Source: Oligoflexales bacterium (GTDB lineage Bacteria; Bdellovibrionota_B; Oligoflexia; Oligoflexales; JAGOVF01). From it: a DNA stretch of 47,904 nucleotides. This document shows, piece by piece, positions 27,038 through 35,147 of the stretch. The stretch's first letter is position 1. Each line of letters opens with the position of its first letter. A program made the translations under genes and the position numbers. The notes beneath the pieces are model-generated. The model was not told the DNA's origin. It saw only the letters and a program-made list of their open reading frames with translations, and searched no databases. The stretch spans positions 1-47,904 of the forward strand of contig JAGOVF010000007.1 in the NCBI GenBank assembly GCA_018060885.1, written 5' to 3'.

Positions 27038-27165
27038 AAAATGAAACTTTAAAGTTCATGATAGTCATTTTGCCATTGGCCATTTCTGGCACAACAACTT
27101 TTGCAGTCCCACCATTCACCATCGGCACCTTCAGATTTTGCTTAGCAGCAAACACCCTGGCTTAG
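27034..27165 (+). pseudogene. Remnant of a secreted-protein N-terminus
   Basis: The 43-codon frame starting MKNETLKFMIVILPLAISGT has almost the same signal peptide as the frameshifted gene at 29098-30157 (MKNETLKFMIVALPLTISST), and the DNA is nearly identical over about 50 bases. After the signal peptide the similarity stops and a TAG follows. The order lipoprotein tail then signal peptide repeats the gene order at 30.1-30.9 kb, so this is a deleted copy of that gene pair. Confidence 0.75.
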
Positions 27166-27235
27166 GTGTGTGGTTCCGGTTATCACGGCCCGCAAGAGAC
27201 TTTCACTCCCTAGGTATGGACTCTGCCGTGCGCAC

Positions 27236-27269
27236 AAAAAAAAACAGCCCTGAATCGTCGGGGCTGTTT
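27236..27269 (-). terminator. Rho-independent terminator of the serpin gene
   Basis: A 9-bp stem (27242-27250 with 27261-27269) is followed on the minus strand by an unbroken T-run. It lies 33 bases beyond the serpin stop codon. Confidence 0.85.
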
Positions 27270-27302
27270 AATTAATTAAAATTGTAAACAGTCAAGTGGT
27301 AT

Positions 27303-28601
27303 TTATCTGTCGTCAGCTAAAGGGTTGCGAACAACGCCTTCGAATAATGTAACTTTGTTTGCTTCATCACGGATCGCGTATGCGAATGGGCCGTTAATAT
27401 ATAGGAACTTTGGTACTTTTATTGACTCAAGGCCAATACCGCCAACGGTGACTGCAGCTGCTTCGCTACCTTCTTCGTTAACGATGATTTTTGCTTTCTG
27501 AAGAATAAAAGAAAGTTTCGCACGTCGATCATCAGTCATTTGAGCTAGAGCACCTTCTTTGAATAGATCGTTGTAAGAGCCGCTTTTGAAGTTGTTTTGG
27601 ATACCTTCAAGTTTAGTTTCGATTTCGAATTTAGGCATTTTAAATTCATCACATGTATCTGCATAAAACTCTAGATTAAATGCCTCACCACTGACAATGT
27701 ACATATTGTAAACATCCATGACATCTTTCGATGTATCAACACCTATGACACGTTGTGCGCCAAATTCCTCGCTATTTTTAGTCGTCTCTTCGTTAGCAAA
27801 TGCGATGTACATCGCATGTGTTTCGCCTTTGTAAGGCAAGCGAATAACAGTCACATTGTTTGTTCGCAGCGCCTCAGAAAAACCATTTTCAACATCGACA
27901 TTGAACTTAGTCATCATCGGTACTTGAACTTCCGTGACACCTTCAGCTGCTTTAGAAGTTGCTTTGAATGTTGCATCTTTAGTATTTGCATTTTCAAATT
28001 TTTCTTTCCAAGCTCCTTTGAAATAAAGAGCATTGACTAAAAGCGCTAAAAGATTTTCATCAATCATGTCTTCTTGAATAACGTCATTGATCAATTCACT
28101 CGTATTGTCTGAAATCCACAGGTTAATTTTATTTGCAGTATCAACTGGTGCACCGACATCCATCGTTAATGGCGTCAAACCGCCAAAGTTATCAGAAAGT
28201 GATTTTTCGTAACCAGCGAGAAACTTGTATTGGTTGTTGATCCATACATTGTTTGCTGACTGAACTTGAACACCTTCGCTTTTTGTATTTAAAAATGCGC
28301 TTTGTTCAGCAGTTTTATCTATGGTTTGACCAAGATAGTTTTCAAGTAACGCTTGGTTCTCAGCAGTATATCCAAAGCCAACAAGCGCTAACAAAGAATC
28401 TAGTGACGCAGCAGACCAGACCAAGTTATCGCCTTCAGGCTTGTTTGCTATTTCAAGGTGTAATTCAGCGCGGCTCTTTAATGATAATGGAACAGTATCT
28501 ATTCCGGCTAAAGTAGTGGTTTCGGGAACCCTTTGGGTTTTGCAAGCAAACAACACATGGCCTAAGACAATAAACACAACAATTCCCAGTCCTTTTTTCA
28601 T
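27303..28601 (-). CDS. Lipoprotein serpin (serine protease inhibitor)
   Basis: This protein of about 432 residues is a full serpin behind a lipoprotein signal (Cys20 in HVLFACKT). Family marks in order are WINNQYK, NLWISDNTSELINDVI, LVNALYFKGAWKEKF, VPMMTKF, VIRLPYKG, FKMPKFEIET, KAKIIVNEEGSEAAAVT and GPFAYAIRD. The hinge EEGSEAAAVT has the small residues of inhibitory serpins. Counting from Gly at P15 gives Glu392-Ser393 as the likely P1-P1' bond. Serpins trap target proteases by inserting the cleaved loop into a sheet. Here it would act on the cell surface or in the periplasm. The ATG at 28601 is preferred over a TTG at 28613 because GGGG lies six bases upstream. Serpins are sporadic in bacteria, so acquisition by transfer is plausible. 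Confidence 0.93.
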   Translation of the reverse strand: MKKGLGIVVFIVLGHVLFACKTQRVPETTTLAGIDTVPLSLKSRAELHLEIANKPEGDNLVWSAASLDSLLALVGFGYTAENQALLENYLGQTIDKTAEQSAFLNTKSEGVQVQSANNVWINNQYKFLAGYEKSLSDNFGGLTPLTMDVGAPVDTANKINLWISDNTSELINDVIQEDMIDENLLALLVNALYFKGAWKEKFENANTKDATFKATSKAAEGVTEVQVPMMTKFNVDVENGFSEALRTNNVTVIRLPYKGETHAMYIAFANEETTKNSEEFGAQRVIGVDTSKDVMDVYNMYIVSGEAFNLEFYADTCDEFKMPKFEIETKLEGIQNNFKSGSYNDLFKEGALAQMTDDRRAKLSFILQKAKIIVNEEGSEAAAVTVGGIGLESIKVPKFLYINGPFAYAIRDEANKVTLFEGVVRNPLADDR

Positions 28602-28696
28602 TATTTTCCCCAAGAAAAGTAAGTTAAATCAGATTAAATTATCTGTAAAATTCTACCACGACCACAATGGGAATTCAAAACTCTCAAACATAAAGT

Positions 28697-29012
28697 CAGG
28701 GCCACCGCATTTAATTTTCTAATTTAACTAGGCCGACGGCTTCCATCACTTTGGCTAAATAATGAGGATCACGCGCAGATCTAATGCTTTTAAGGTTTTT
28801 ACTAGACGCTGGACCCTTTGCTGATGGTGCTTTGTATAGAATATTCATCGCAATGTGTCTTAATACGGCAAAATTTTCTGCAGCATTATTTTTTCGAAGC
28901 CTACCTTTATCTTGATTGAATGTGACATTAAAAACGTCGTGTAGAGAATTTTAATCCCTGGCCATTCTTTCAAATTGATAACGCTATTTGCTGGTATTGA
29001 TTTATTTCTAAG
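28697..29012 (-). pseudogene. Remnant of an ISAs1-family transposase
   Basis: Minus-strand reading gives NVTFNQDKGRLRKNNAAENF, then AVLRHIAMNIL and a C-terminus ending at a TAA at 28711-28713. This matches the end of ISAs1-type DDE transposases (LDVxFxED-RIRK-xxNLAxLRRIALNLL). Upstream, in another frame, IETKTTLEI and INLKEWPGIK fit the preceding part of the same family, so an internal deletion and frameshifts have destroyed the gene. CAGGG at 28697 may be the terminal repeat edge. Confidence 0.75.
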
Positions 29013-29046
29013 GTGGTTTTAGTTTCGATGTCTAGCTACAATTTCG

Positions 29047-29073
29047 AAAAATGCCGGTTCTAAACAAACCGGC
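29047..29073 (-). terminator. Rho-independent terminator of the frameshifted secreted-protein gene
   Basis: A 7-bp GC-rich stem (29053-29059 with 29067-29073) with a T-run on the minus strand lies 25 bases beyond the stop codon. Confidence 0.75.
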
Positions 29074-29097
29074 CTTAGATTTTAAATTCTATTGAAT

Positions 29098-30157
29098 TCA
29101 GTTTTGTAGAAAAAAGCTATTGGATTGAAAGACAGCGTCAATTTTCCCTGCAGATCCTTGATTAGCCCAAAGAGCAATTGAATTTGCCTCCTTCGCAATG
29201 CCTCTGACTAGTGCGCTGCAGTTTTGGCTGCAGCTGCCACCTTGGCCCCACATGATTTGAACTACGGTGTAGAAGTCTTCTCCACATAGATTGCGAAATC
29301 TGCGTATTACGTTGTTAACCGGTCCAATTCTATTTGAACCATCGCCACTCACCTGATTTTGCTCTTGAATCGCTACTCCATCCATACCTGCATCGCACAT
29401 ACGCTTGATGTCAGCATCTGATGTGCGGTCAATATGTCCTCGAATAGGACCCCAAATAAACTTAAAACCGTGTTGCTCTGTCTTTCTTGCAAATTCGATA
29501 ACGGCGTTTACCTTTTGTTGTGGAGTGGCAAATTCAGAAGCAGGAGTTTTATCTCCTTCCTGGTTATATCCGATCCAATCGATGCCTTTATTTTTAAAAA
29601 GTGCATTAGTTTGTTGATGACTTAGATGCCGACCCGCCGCGTTGTGGGAGGAGAAGATCATCATACGAGCAAAGGCCTCGGGTTGGTCGATTTGTTGAAC
29701 GAACCGGCTGATATTATCTCCTGTACTGCTGAGTTGGGAGTCGGTGGCAAAGCCATAAATAAATATAGGGTATTGTTTGCTTTGCTGGGATATTGCTCCC
29801 CAGTTGGAAGCTTGGATTTGAAAATGTTTTGTGGTTAATTCTTTAATTTTGTTGCTTGGCTCATTCATAGTGCAATCTTGAGTTGTATAACTAATATCCA
29901 TAGGGATTTCAGCCTGCACTGTTTTATCAGGGTGAGATACAACATAAGTTGCAGCTCTTTCTTCATTACCTTCAATCTCACTTTCATAACAAAAGTGGAC
30001 ACCTGCATCTAAAGATTTGTAGGTCTCGGAGAGAACGACGCAGGTGTTGGATTTACAGCGCAATGGGTGGGTTTGAGTCAAATTTTGCAAATGTCGCTGT
30101 GCTAGATATGGTCAATGGCAAAGCGACTATCATGAACTTTAAAGTTTCATTTTTCAT
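29098..30157 (-). pseudogene. Secreted protein of unknown family, interrupted by a frameshift
   Basis: The N-terminus (MKNETLKFMIVALPLTISST, ending TFA) is a signal peptide with a GAGGGGG ribosome site, encoded from 30157. That frame stops at 30053, and the remaining 320 or so codons are open in another frame from about 30090. One indel between 30053 and 30090 would join them. The main part has eight cysteines and stretches such as PIFIYGFATDSQL, FKFIWGPIRGHID, GMDGVAIQEQNQV and VVQIMWGQGG. These alternate strand and helix like a TIM-barrel glycosidase-type fold, but no family is recognised. The frame downstream is intact, so a recent mutation or a read error are both possible. An SH3-like lipoprotein gene lies directly upstream. 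Confidence 0.65.
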
Positions 30158-30254
30158 TCAGGCCCCCTCAGGTTCGAAAGAATTTCTTACCCGATTAGGT
30201 ACCATGGGATAGCATGAATAATCAATGAGATTTGACTCGGACTATTTTTGTGCT

Positions 30255-30872
30255 TTATTGCCAAGGAGTTGAACGTCGAGTTCTTCCTACAGGTTGATCG
30301 CTCAAGCCTTGTTTTGAAATGTAATAACCTTCGCTTGTTTTAACCCAGTTGCTTTCATCCCAAACTAAAGGATGGTCGCCAAGACTCAAGGTTTCGACCA
30401 CAGTACCATTCGGTTGATTATGAGCTGTGACACCATCTGCGGTGACATATTTTACTCTGGCTCCCTGCGAACTTTGCGGCACTGTATTGACTTGGTTTAC
30501 TGGAGCAACTGGAGTGCCATTCATGCCTACTGTGTTGGCCGTAGCATTGTTTATCATCATGTTTTGGCTTGCGGTGTTATTCATAGGAAATTCTTGCGAA
30601 GCACCCTCATTAATTCCCATATTTTCCATTAAATCATCGGCAGAGGCGTTGTTGACAAATTCGCCATTGTCTTCAGTAGATTCTTCATTTTCTACTTCGC
30701 TGTTTTCCGTTCCTTGGTTTTCCGAATAATTGTTATTTTCCGTTGCGGCTTCTTCTTCACCAGAAGTTTCTAGCTCTTCATCAGTTGGCTCAGTGCTGGA
30801 GCAGTTAACTATAAAAAGTCCTGAGAGTAATAATATGCCATAGAGTTTTAAACTTTTTAAATCAGCTATCAT
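30255..30872 (-). CDS. Lipoprotein with acidic Asn-rich linker and C-terminal SH3-like domain
   Basis: This 205-residue protein has a lipoprotein signal (Cys in LFIVNCSSTEP). About 110 residues of Glu/Asn/Thr-rich, low-complexity linker follow, then a compact domain (ARVKYVTADGVTAHNQPNGT, then TLSLGDHPLVWDESNWVKTS and GYYISKQGL) that looks like a bacterial SH3 fold. Such domains often bind peptidoglycan or peptides. It likely sits in the cell envelope with the domain on a flexible tether. It is upstream of the frameshifted secreted protein on the same strand, 97 bases away. A fragment of a paralogue lies at 26951. Confidence 0.7.
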   Translation of the reverse strand: MIADLKSLKLYGILLLSGLFIVNCSSTEPTDEELETSGEEEAATENNNYSENQGTENSEVENEESTEDNGEFVNNASADDLMENMGINEGASQEFPMNNTASQNMMINNATANTVGMNGTPVAPVNQVNTVPQSSQGARVKYVTADGVTAHNQPNGTVVETLSLGDHPLVWDESNWVKTSEGYYISKQGLSDQPVGRTRRSTPWQ

Positions 30873-31090
30873 CTTAATTTCCCCTTTATCGACATATCCA
30901 GTAGTGTTTGATCTGAATAAAGCTCACATCAATGGTTCGACAGACCTTAAGTCGGCTTTTTGTAATTGTGCTTTAATTTTTTCTATGTAATTTCAATACA
31001 CTAAAGCTGTTATGGCCTGTTTATTTTGGCTTTTTACATTATATTTGTTTTTTGATAGAACTCGCACTTATTGAAGCAGGAGAATTAACA

Positions 31091-31453
31091 ATGATTGAAG
31101 AGCAAAACTTCGTTTCTTTTACAAGCGAAGCTCTGGAAATGGCAAAGCAGCTTCAACTTCAACAGGAGCTTGAAGACAAAAAGTCGCTGCGACTTTATAT
31201 AGATGGCAAAGGTTGCGATGGTTTTTATTATGGGGTTTGTTTTGACAGTAAAATGGACGGTGATAAAATTTTTGACCATCAAGGCATAGAGCTTTTAGTT
31301 GATAACGAAGCTTTTGGTTTCGTTGCGGGGTCGTCCATAGAATGGGTCGACGACGAAAGAGGCAAGGGCTTTTTAGTCAATAATCCTCGACACCGTCAGT
31401 TCCGGGGGAAGTTTTATAAAAAGTCGGACTGGCAAACTAAAATCATTAAATAA
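31091..31453 (+). CDS. A-type Fe-S carrier-like (HesB/IscA fold) protein, non-canonical
   Basis: This 120-residue protein follows the A-type carrier pattern: FTSEALEMAKQL, LRLYIDGKGCDGFYYG, then IELLVDNEAFGF, GSSIEWVDDERGKGFLVNNP. IscA, ErpA and SufA hold Fe-S clusters with three Cys, one in this GC-G loop and two in a C-terminal CGC motif. Here only the first Cys is kept; the C-terminus reads HRQFRGKFYKKSDW, with no Cys. It may have lost cluster transfer or use other ligands (a Cys in YGVCFD is near). The ATG at 31091 has AGGAG eight bases upstream, so the frame opening at 31052 is rejected. Confidence 0.75.
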   Translation: MIEEQNFVSFTSEALEMAKQLQLQQELEDKKSLRLYIDGKGCDGFYYGVCFDSKMDGDKIFDHQGIELLVDNEAFGFVAGSSIEWVDDERGKGFLVNNPRHRQFRGKFYKKSDWQTKIIK

Positions 31454-31486
31454 TTCAAAGGCGGCTCGCTTTTAATTTATTTGCGA

Positions 31487-32170
31487 ATGAAAGAATCCAG
31501 GAATTTGAAGTTTGAAGAAGAAAACTCTGGTGACACATTGAAAAAGAGCGTTAGTTCTTTAATGCGAAAAAATTTCGTCATGCAAGCTAGTTTTGTCTAT
31601 ATCACTTTAGCTTTAATTTCTCTTACTGCAATTCGTTATGGCCAAAAGAACTTAGAGACAATTTTTTCCTTTGATGTTTTTAAAAATGTCGGATCAACAA
31701 CAATATTAAAGCAAGTGGCATTGGCTGTTGCCTTTCTCATCTTGTTGAGTCAGGCCTTTCAACTCTGGTCAAAAAGCTATCGTGTCACAGTGCAATATTT
31801 TTCTCGTGTATTTGGCTCGATGAATTTGCTGACTCTTTTATATTTGGCGATTCTGTCTTCCGTCGCCGAAGAGATGCTGTTTAGAGGTGTTTTGCAACCT
31901 TATTTAGGTGTGATCTTGACGAGTCTTATTTTTGGGCTGATGCATATGGGGCCTGGCGGTTTAGGAATCTGGAGTCTATGGGCGCTTATTGCAGGTCTTG
32001 TTTTGGGCCTGCTGTTTGATGCGCATCAGAATTTAATTCCTGTCATTATCATACATTTCATTGTGAACTTTTCGTCTTTTGTCATGATTTATTATAAAAA
32101 TCTGCGCAGGTTTAAAGACGCTGCACAGTTGCAGAATGGGGTGGAAGTGCCGCCTCATTTTCCAAAGTAA
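31487..32170 (+). CDS. CPBP-family intramembrane metalloprotease
   Basis: This membrane protein of about 227 residues has at least six hydrophobic segments. The glutamic-type active site pattern is complete: EEMLFRG (EExxxR), FGLMH (FxxxH) and HFIVN (HxxxN) in successive segments. CPBP proteins include the Rce1 CAAX protease and bacterial proteins involved in bacteriocin immunity and membrane-protein processing. The substrate here is unknown. The ATG at 31487 is used; a TTG six bases earlier is possible. TrmL follows after 25 bases. Confidence 0.88.
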   Translation: MKESRNLKFEEENSGDTLKKSVSSLMRKNFVMQASFVYITLALISLTAIRYGQKNLETIFSFDVFKNVGSTTILKQVALAVAFLILLSQAFQLWSKSYRVTVQYFSRVFGSMNLLTLLYLAILSSVAEEMLFRGVLQPYLGVILTSLIFGLMHMGPGGLGIWSLWALIAGLVLGLLFDAHQNLIPVIIIHFIVNFSSFVMIYYKNLRRFKDAAQLQNGVEVPPHFPK

Positions 32171-32195
32171 ATTTAATTTTTTAGGGTCGGTGCGT

Positions 32196-32690
32196 GTGCG
32201 GGCAGGACATTTGCATGTTTGTTTATACCAACCAGAAATTCCACAAAACACTGGTAATATCGGTCGGCTTGTTGCAGCCACCCAGTGTCGCCTACATTTA
32301 ATTAAACCTTTCGGATTTGGCTTAAGCGATAAGAATTTGCGACGACCGGGTTTAGACTATTGGCCTTTTTTAGATCTCGAAATCCACGATAATTTCGAAA
32401 AGCTGCTGGAACGGGTTGAAGGAAAGGTCGCATTTTTTTCGAAGTCTGCACAAAGCCAAAATTATTTGGAAGTCGCGCAGGATACTGAATTGTTGGTGTT
32501 TGGTAACGAAACTTCAGGACTGCCACCCACCTTGCATCAGAAATACGCAAAATTTTTCTACCAAATACCAATGTTTCACGTCGGAGTCCGTAGTTTAAAT
32601 TTAGCAAACGCGGTTTCTGTGGTTTTATACCATCAATTGGTTAAAAAAATCGGAGCAGAGAAATTTGTGCAAACTTCGATAAAGATATGA
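32196..32690 (+). CDS. trmL: tRNA (cytidine/uridine-34 2'-O)-methyltransferase TrmL
   Basis: TrmL is a small SPOUT methyltransferase that methylates the ribose of wobble base 34 in tRNA-Leu species. The SPOUT knot motifs are visible: IPQNTGNIGRL near the N-terminus, FGNETSGLP in the middle and SLNLANAVSVVLY near the C-terminus. Length of about 164 residues matches the stand-alone TrmL type rather than the longer TrmH or RlmB. The frame opens at 32136 inside the CPBP gene; the GTG at 32196 has AGGG nine bases before it and fits family N-termini, with a GTG at 32190 as alternative. Confidence 0.9.
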   Translation: MRAGHLHVCLYQPEIPQNTGNIGRLVAATQCRLHLIKPFGFGLSDKNLRRPGLDYWPFLDLEIHDNFEKLLERVEGKVAFFSKSAQSQNYLEVAQDTELLVFGNETSGLPPTLHQKYAKFFYQIPMFHVGVRSLNLANAVSVVLYHQLVKKIGAEKFVQTSIKI

Positions 32691-32721
32691 TTTCTAATTT
32701 TTTTGGAGAATGTTTTTAAAC

Positions 32722-33846
32722 ATGAATAGCAATATCATCCCTCAAACTCCAGATCTACAATGGCTTAATTCATTTGTGCATGAAAGTTTGGTGAAAGCGC
32801 CAGGCTATGAATTAGATGCGCCAGATATAAAAATTAAGTTAGATCAAAATGAAAGTCCATGGGACTGGCCTAGTGATTTAAAAGCAGCGATTCTTAAAGA
32901 ACTTTCAAATGCTGCGTGGAATCGTTATCCGCAGCCTTTCCCAATAGAACTACAAAGGATGGTGGCTAAGCATGTTGGTGTTGCGCCAGAAAATATTTTA
33001 CTCAGTCCAGGTTCTAATCATTTGATAAGTGTTTTGCTAAATGTTTTTACGCAAAATAACACGGGAAAAGTCGTCATAGCCCGGCCGTCGTTTCCGCTCT
33101 ACGAAGCACATTGTCGATATATGGGAATAGCATATGAGCCTTGGTGTCTTAACGATAGTTTTGATTATGATCTGCAGTTGTTGCCCGATCTGACTCCAGG
33201 CTCCATTGTTTTGTTTGCTTCGCCGAACAATCCAACTGGTACGTCGCTTTCATACAAAGCTTTTGAAAGCCTTTTATTAAAATATCCAAAAGTTTTGTTT
33301 ATGGCTGATGAAGCTTATTTTGAGTTTGCTGAAGAGCCTTACACGCCATTGCTTGAAAAGTATAACAATCTTATTTTGATAAGAACTTTTTCTAAGACTC
33401 TTGGAACAGCTGGTCTCAGGTTGGGTTATATGGTTGGGCATCAGTCTTATATCGAGTTGACACGAAAATTAATGTTGCCATTTACTATTAACGTAATGAC
33501 TGATGTCGCTTTGCGTTACATATTAAATCATAGCGACGCGAAAAAAATTCTCGAAAAAAATATTAACAATGCAAAAAACGAGCGTAGCTTTTTGTATAAT
33601 AAGCTATTGGATTTATCAAAAAAGCAGAATTTTAAAGTCAAAGCATCGGAGGCTAATTTTCTTTTAGTGCAATGGCCTACTAATGAAAGTGGCTTAGCAG
33701 CTTACGGACAATTGGTCGCGAAGGGAATTTTAGTTCGAAATGTGACGCGCGGCCCAGGATTGGCCGGGTGTTTGCGTATTACAGTCGGGACTCGGGAGGA
33801 GAACCTGGCTTTACTTGCGGTACTGACAGATTTTTCTGGCGCTTAA
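32722..33846 (+). CDS. hisC: Histidinol-phosphate aminotransferase-like enzyme
   Basis: This PLP enzyme of about 374 residues is of fold type I. It has the HisC opening KLDQNESPWDWP, the SPGSNHLISVLL cofactor loop, SPNNPTGT, the DEAYFEF motif, the Schiff-base Lys in TFSKTLGTAGLRLGY, and the C-terminal GCLRITVGTREEN. HisC converts imidazole-acetol phosphate to histidinol phosphate; close relatives act on aromatic amino acids. No other his gene is nearby. The ATG at 32722 is chosen because the GGAG at 32705 is too close to the ATG at 32710; spacing is long in either case. The 3' end overlaps the convergent radical SAM gene by 68 bases. Confidence 0.88.
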   Translation: MNSNIIPQTPDLQWLNSFVHESLVKAPGYELDAPDIKIKLDQNESPWDWPSDLKAAILKELSNAAWNRYPQPFPIELQRMVAKHVGVAPENILLSPGSNHLISVLLNVFTQNNTGKVVIARPSFPLYEAHCRYMGIAYEPWCLNDSFDYDLQLLPDLTPGSIVLFASPNNPTGTSLSYKAFESLLLKYPKVLFMADEAYFEFAEEPYTPLLEKYNNLILIRTFSKTLGTAGLRLGYMVGHQSYIELTRKLMLPFTINVMTDVALRYILNHSDAKKILEKNINNAKNERSFLYNKLLDLSKKQNFKVKASEANFLLVQWPTNESGLAAYGQLVAKGILVRNVTRGPGLAGCLRITVGTREENLALLAVLTDFSGA

Positions 33847-34729
33847 AACGGCGGACAAAATTGCATTTTTGACAAAGTTTTTCGCGAAGTTCGCCCAGCT
33901 GGAACCCTTGCCGCATATTCTCGGCACGCGGGCTAGCAAGAATCGATTCTAAACTTGCTGTGTTTATATTGCCGAGACTTAAAACACCTTCTTTGTCTAG
34001 GCAGCAAGGAACGACCGCGCCATCTACATGTATGCCAATATGAGAATTGAGACCGTAGCAGGTGCCTTTGGATCCAAGGTTTGGCAGTGCTAAATCCGGC
34101 CAAATAAACTCGCTGTCAAAGTTTATATATAAACGCCCACGAAGATTAAAAGACTTTTTCTTGCGTAAATTTAACTCTTCCGGCATTTGCGCATTGAATC
34201 TTTCTCTTACTGAACTAAATAATTCATCCTCTTCGTTTGCTAAATTTTTAGCGGCATCCTGTAAATTCCAAAGCCGGTAATTAATATAAAGCTCAGGCCG
34301 AAGCTGGAGAGCTTCTTCGGTAAAATTAAAGATGCGATCTAGATAGGTAATTAAGTTGCCATTTGGGAAGTTCACTCGAAAGCTATGCAGTGAAAAATTG
34401 ATTTGCTTGACTGTGGGATTAAGCAAAGATTTATAGATCTGCTTACGCAACAAAACTCCATTGCTGGTGAGATTGACTGCGACGGAGTAATTTTTGCAAA
34501 TTTCAATAAGCTGAGGCAAATGCGGATGAAGGAGTGGTTCTCCCATTAAATGCAAGGCGACTTGTTTAGTTTTGCCAGCAAGCATGGATATTCGTTTTTC
34601 GAAATCTTCGAGTGAAATGTGACTTTTTTCACGATGGACTTCCGGACAGAAGCTACATTTGAGATTACAGCTGTTGGTGATCTCTAAATGGATTTTTTGA
34701 AAAACATGTTTGGATGAAGTTAGCGACAT
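33779..34729 (-). CDS. Radical SAM protein with SPASM-type C-terminus
   Basis: The radical SAM cluster motif CNLKCSFCP lies close to the N-terminus, followed by HLMGEPLLHP (the GE motif) and LTSNGVLL. The C-terminal part has Cys residues in GTCYGLNSHIGIHVDG, VVPCCLDKEG and KLCQKCNFVRR, arranged like a SPASM auxiliary-cluster domain. The LGNINTASLESIL stretch is also typical. SPASM enzymes often modify ribosomal peptides or sugars, but no precursor peptide gene was seen nearby. The ATG at 34729 gives a normal N-terminus; the frame opens at a TTG at 34789 next to the hairpin repeat. No clear ribosome site is visible for either. Confidence 0.83.
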   Translation of the reverse strand: MSLTSSKHVFQKIHLEITNSCNLKCSFCPEVHREKSHISLEDFEKRISMLAGKTKQVALHLMGEPLLHPHLPQLIEICKNYSVAVNLTSNGVLLRKQIYKSLLNPTVKQINFSLHSFRVNFPNGNLITYLDRIFNFTEEALQLRPELYINYRLWNLQDAAKNLANEEDELFSSVRERFNAQMPEELNLRKKKSFNLRGRLYINFDSEFIWPDLALPNLGSKGTCYGLNSHIGIHVDGAVVPCCLDKEGVLSLGNINTASLESILASPRAENMRQGFQLGELREKLCQKCNFVRRFKRQKNLSVPQVKPGSPPESRL

Positions 34730-34796
34730 GCCATGGTCATAATTCGTCTTGGTGTTTTTATCAAGGGTTACATGGACACATTCAATCAACTTTCAT

Positions 34797-34964
34797 TTAG
34801 AAAACATGATGCCTAGGCCCCGGGGGTGATAAAGAGTGCCAGAGGACCGCTCAATTTTTATGCCATCCATGGCAAAATTTTCGCTACGGGTTCGGGCATC
34901 CCGCCCTCACCAGTTCCTCTGGCACTCTTTATCACCCCCGGGGCCTAGGCATCATGTTTTCTAA
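34797..34964 (+). repeat. Giant hairpin repeat, copy 3 (type L, loop in plus orientation)
   Basis: Arms 34797-34846 and 34915-34964 are a perfect 50-bp inverted repeat. The 68-nt loop (34847-34914) matches copies 1 and 2 except for a few substitutions and one extra base in the small GGGC-GCCC hairpin. The outer border TTAGAAAACATGATGCC matches copy 1. The middle of the stem (CCCCGGGGGTGATAAAG) has no counterpart in copy 1 but is fully paired here. Confidence 0.92.
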
Positions 34965-35147
34965 TGTAATTTTGAGTTCAAATCATTCGCTGATGAATTT
35001 CGCGAACGAATTATAATGGACACCTTAAGCATTTAAACATTTTGGGATCAAAGTCTGCAGTCCGAGGAGCTTGTTGAACGGAATTTTTGAAAAACAACAG
35101 CCGAATTAATTGAGTACTCTGCGTATGCACCCAGTACTGATAGTCAC

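Noticed and set aside
27753-28040. Plus-strand open frames inside the serpin gene
   Set aside because: They are shadows of the serpin coding sequence, which has complete family motifs.
30372-30729. Plus-strand open frames within the SH3-like lipoprotein gene
   Set aside because: They are antisense to a gene with a clear lipoprotein signal and a duplicated C-terminal domain.
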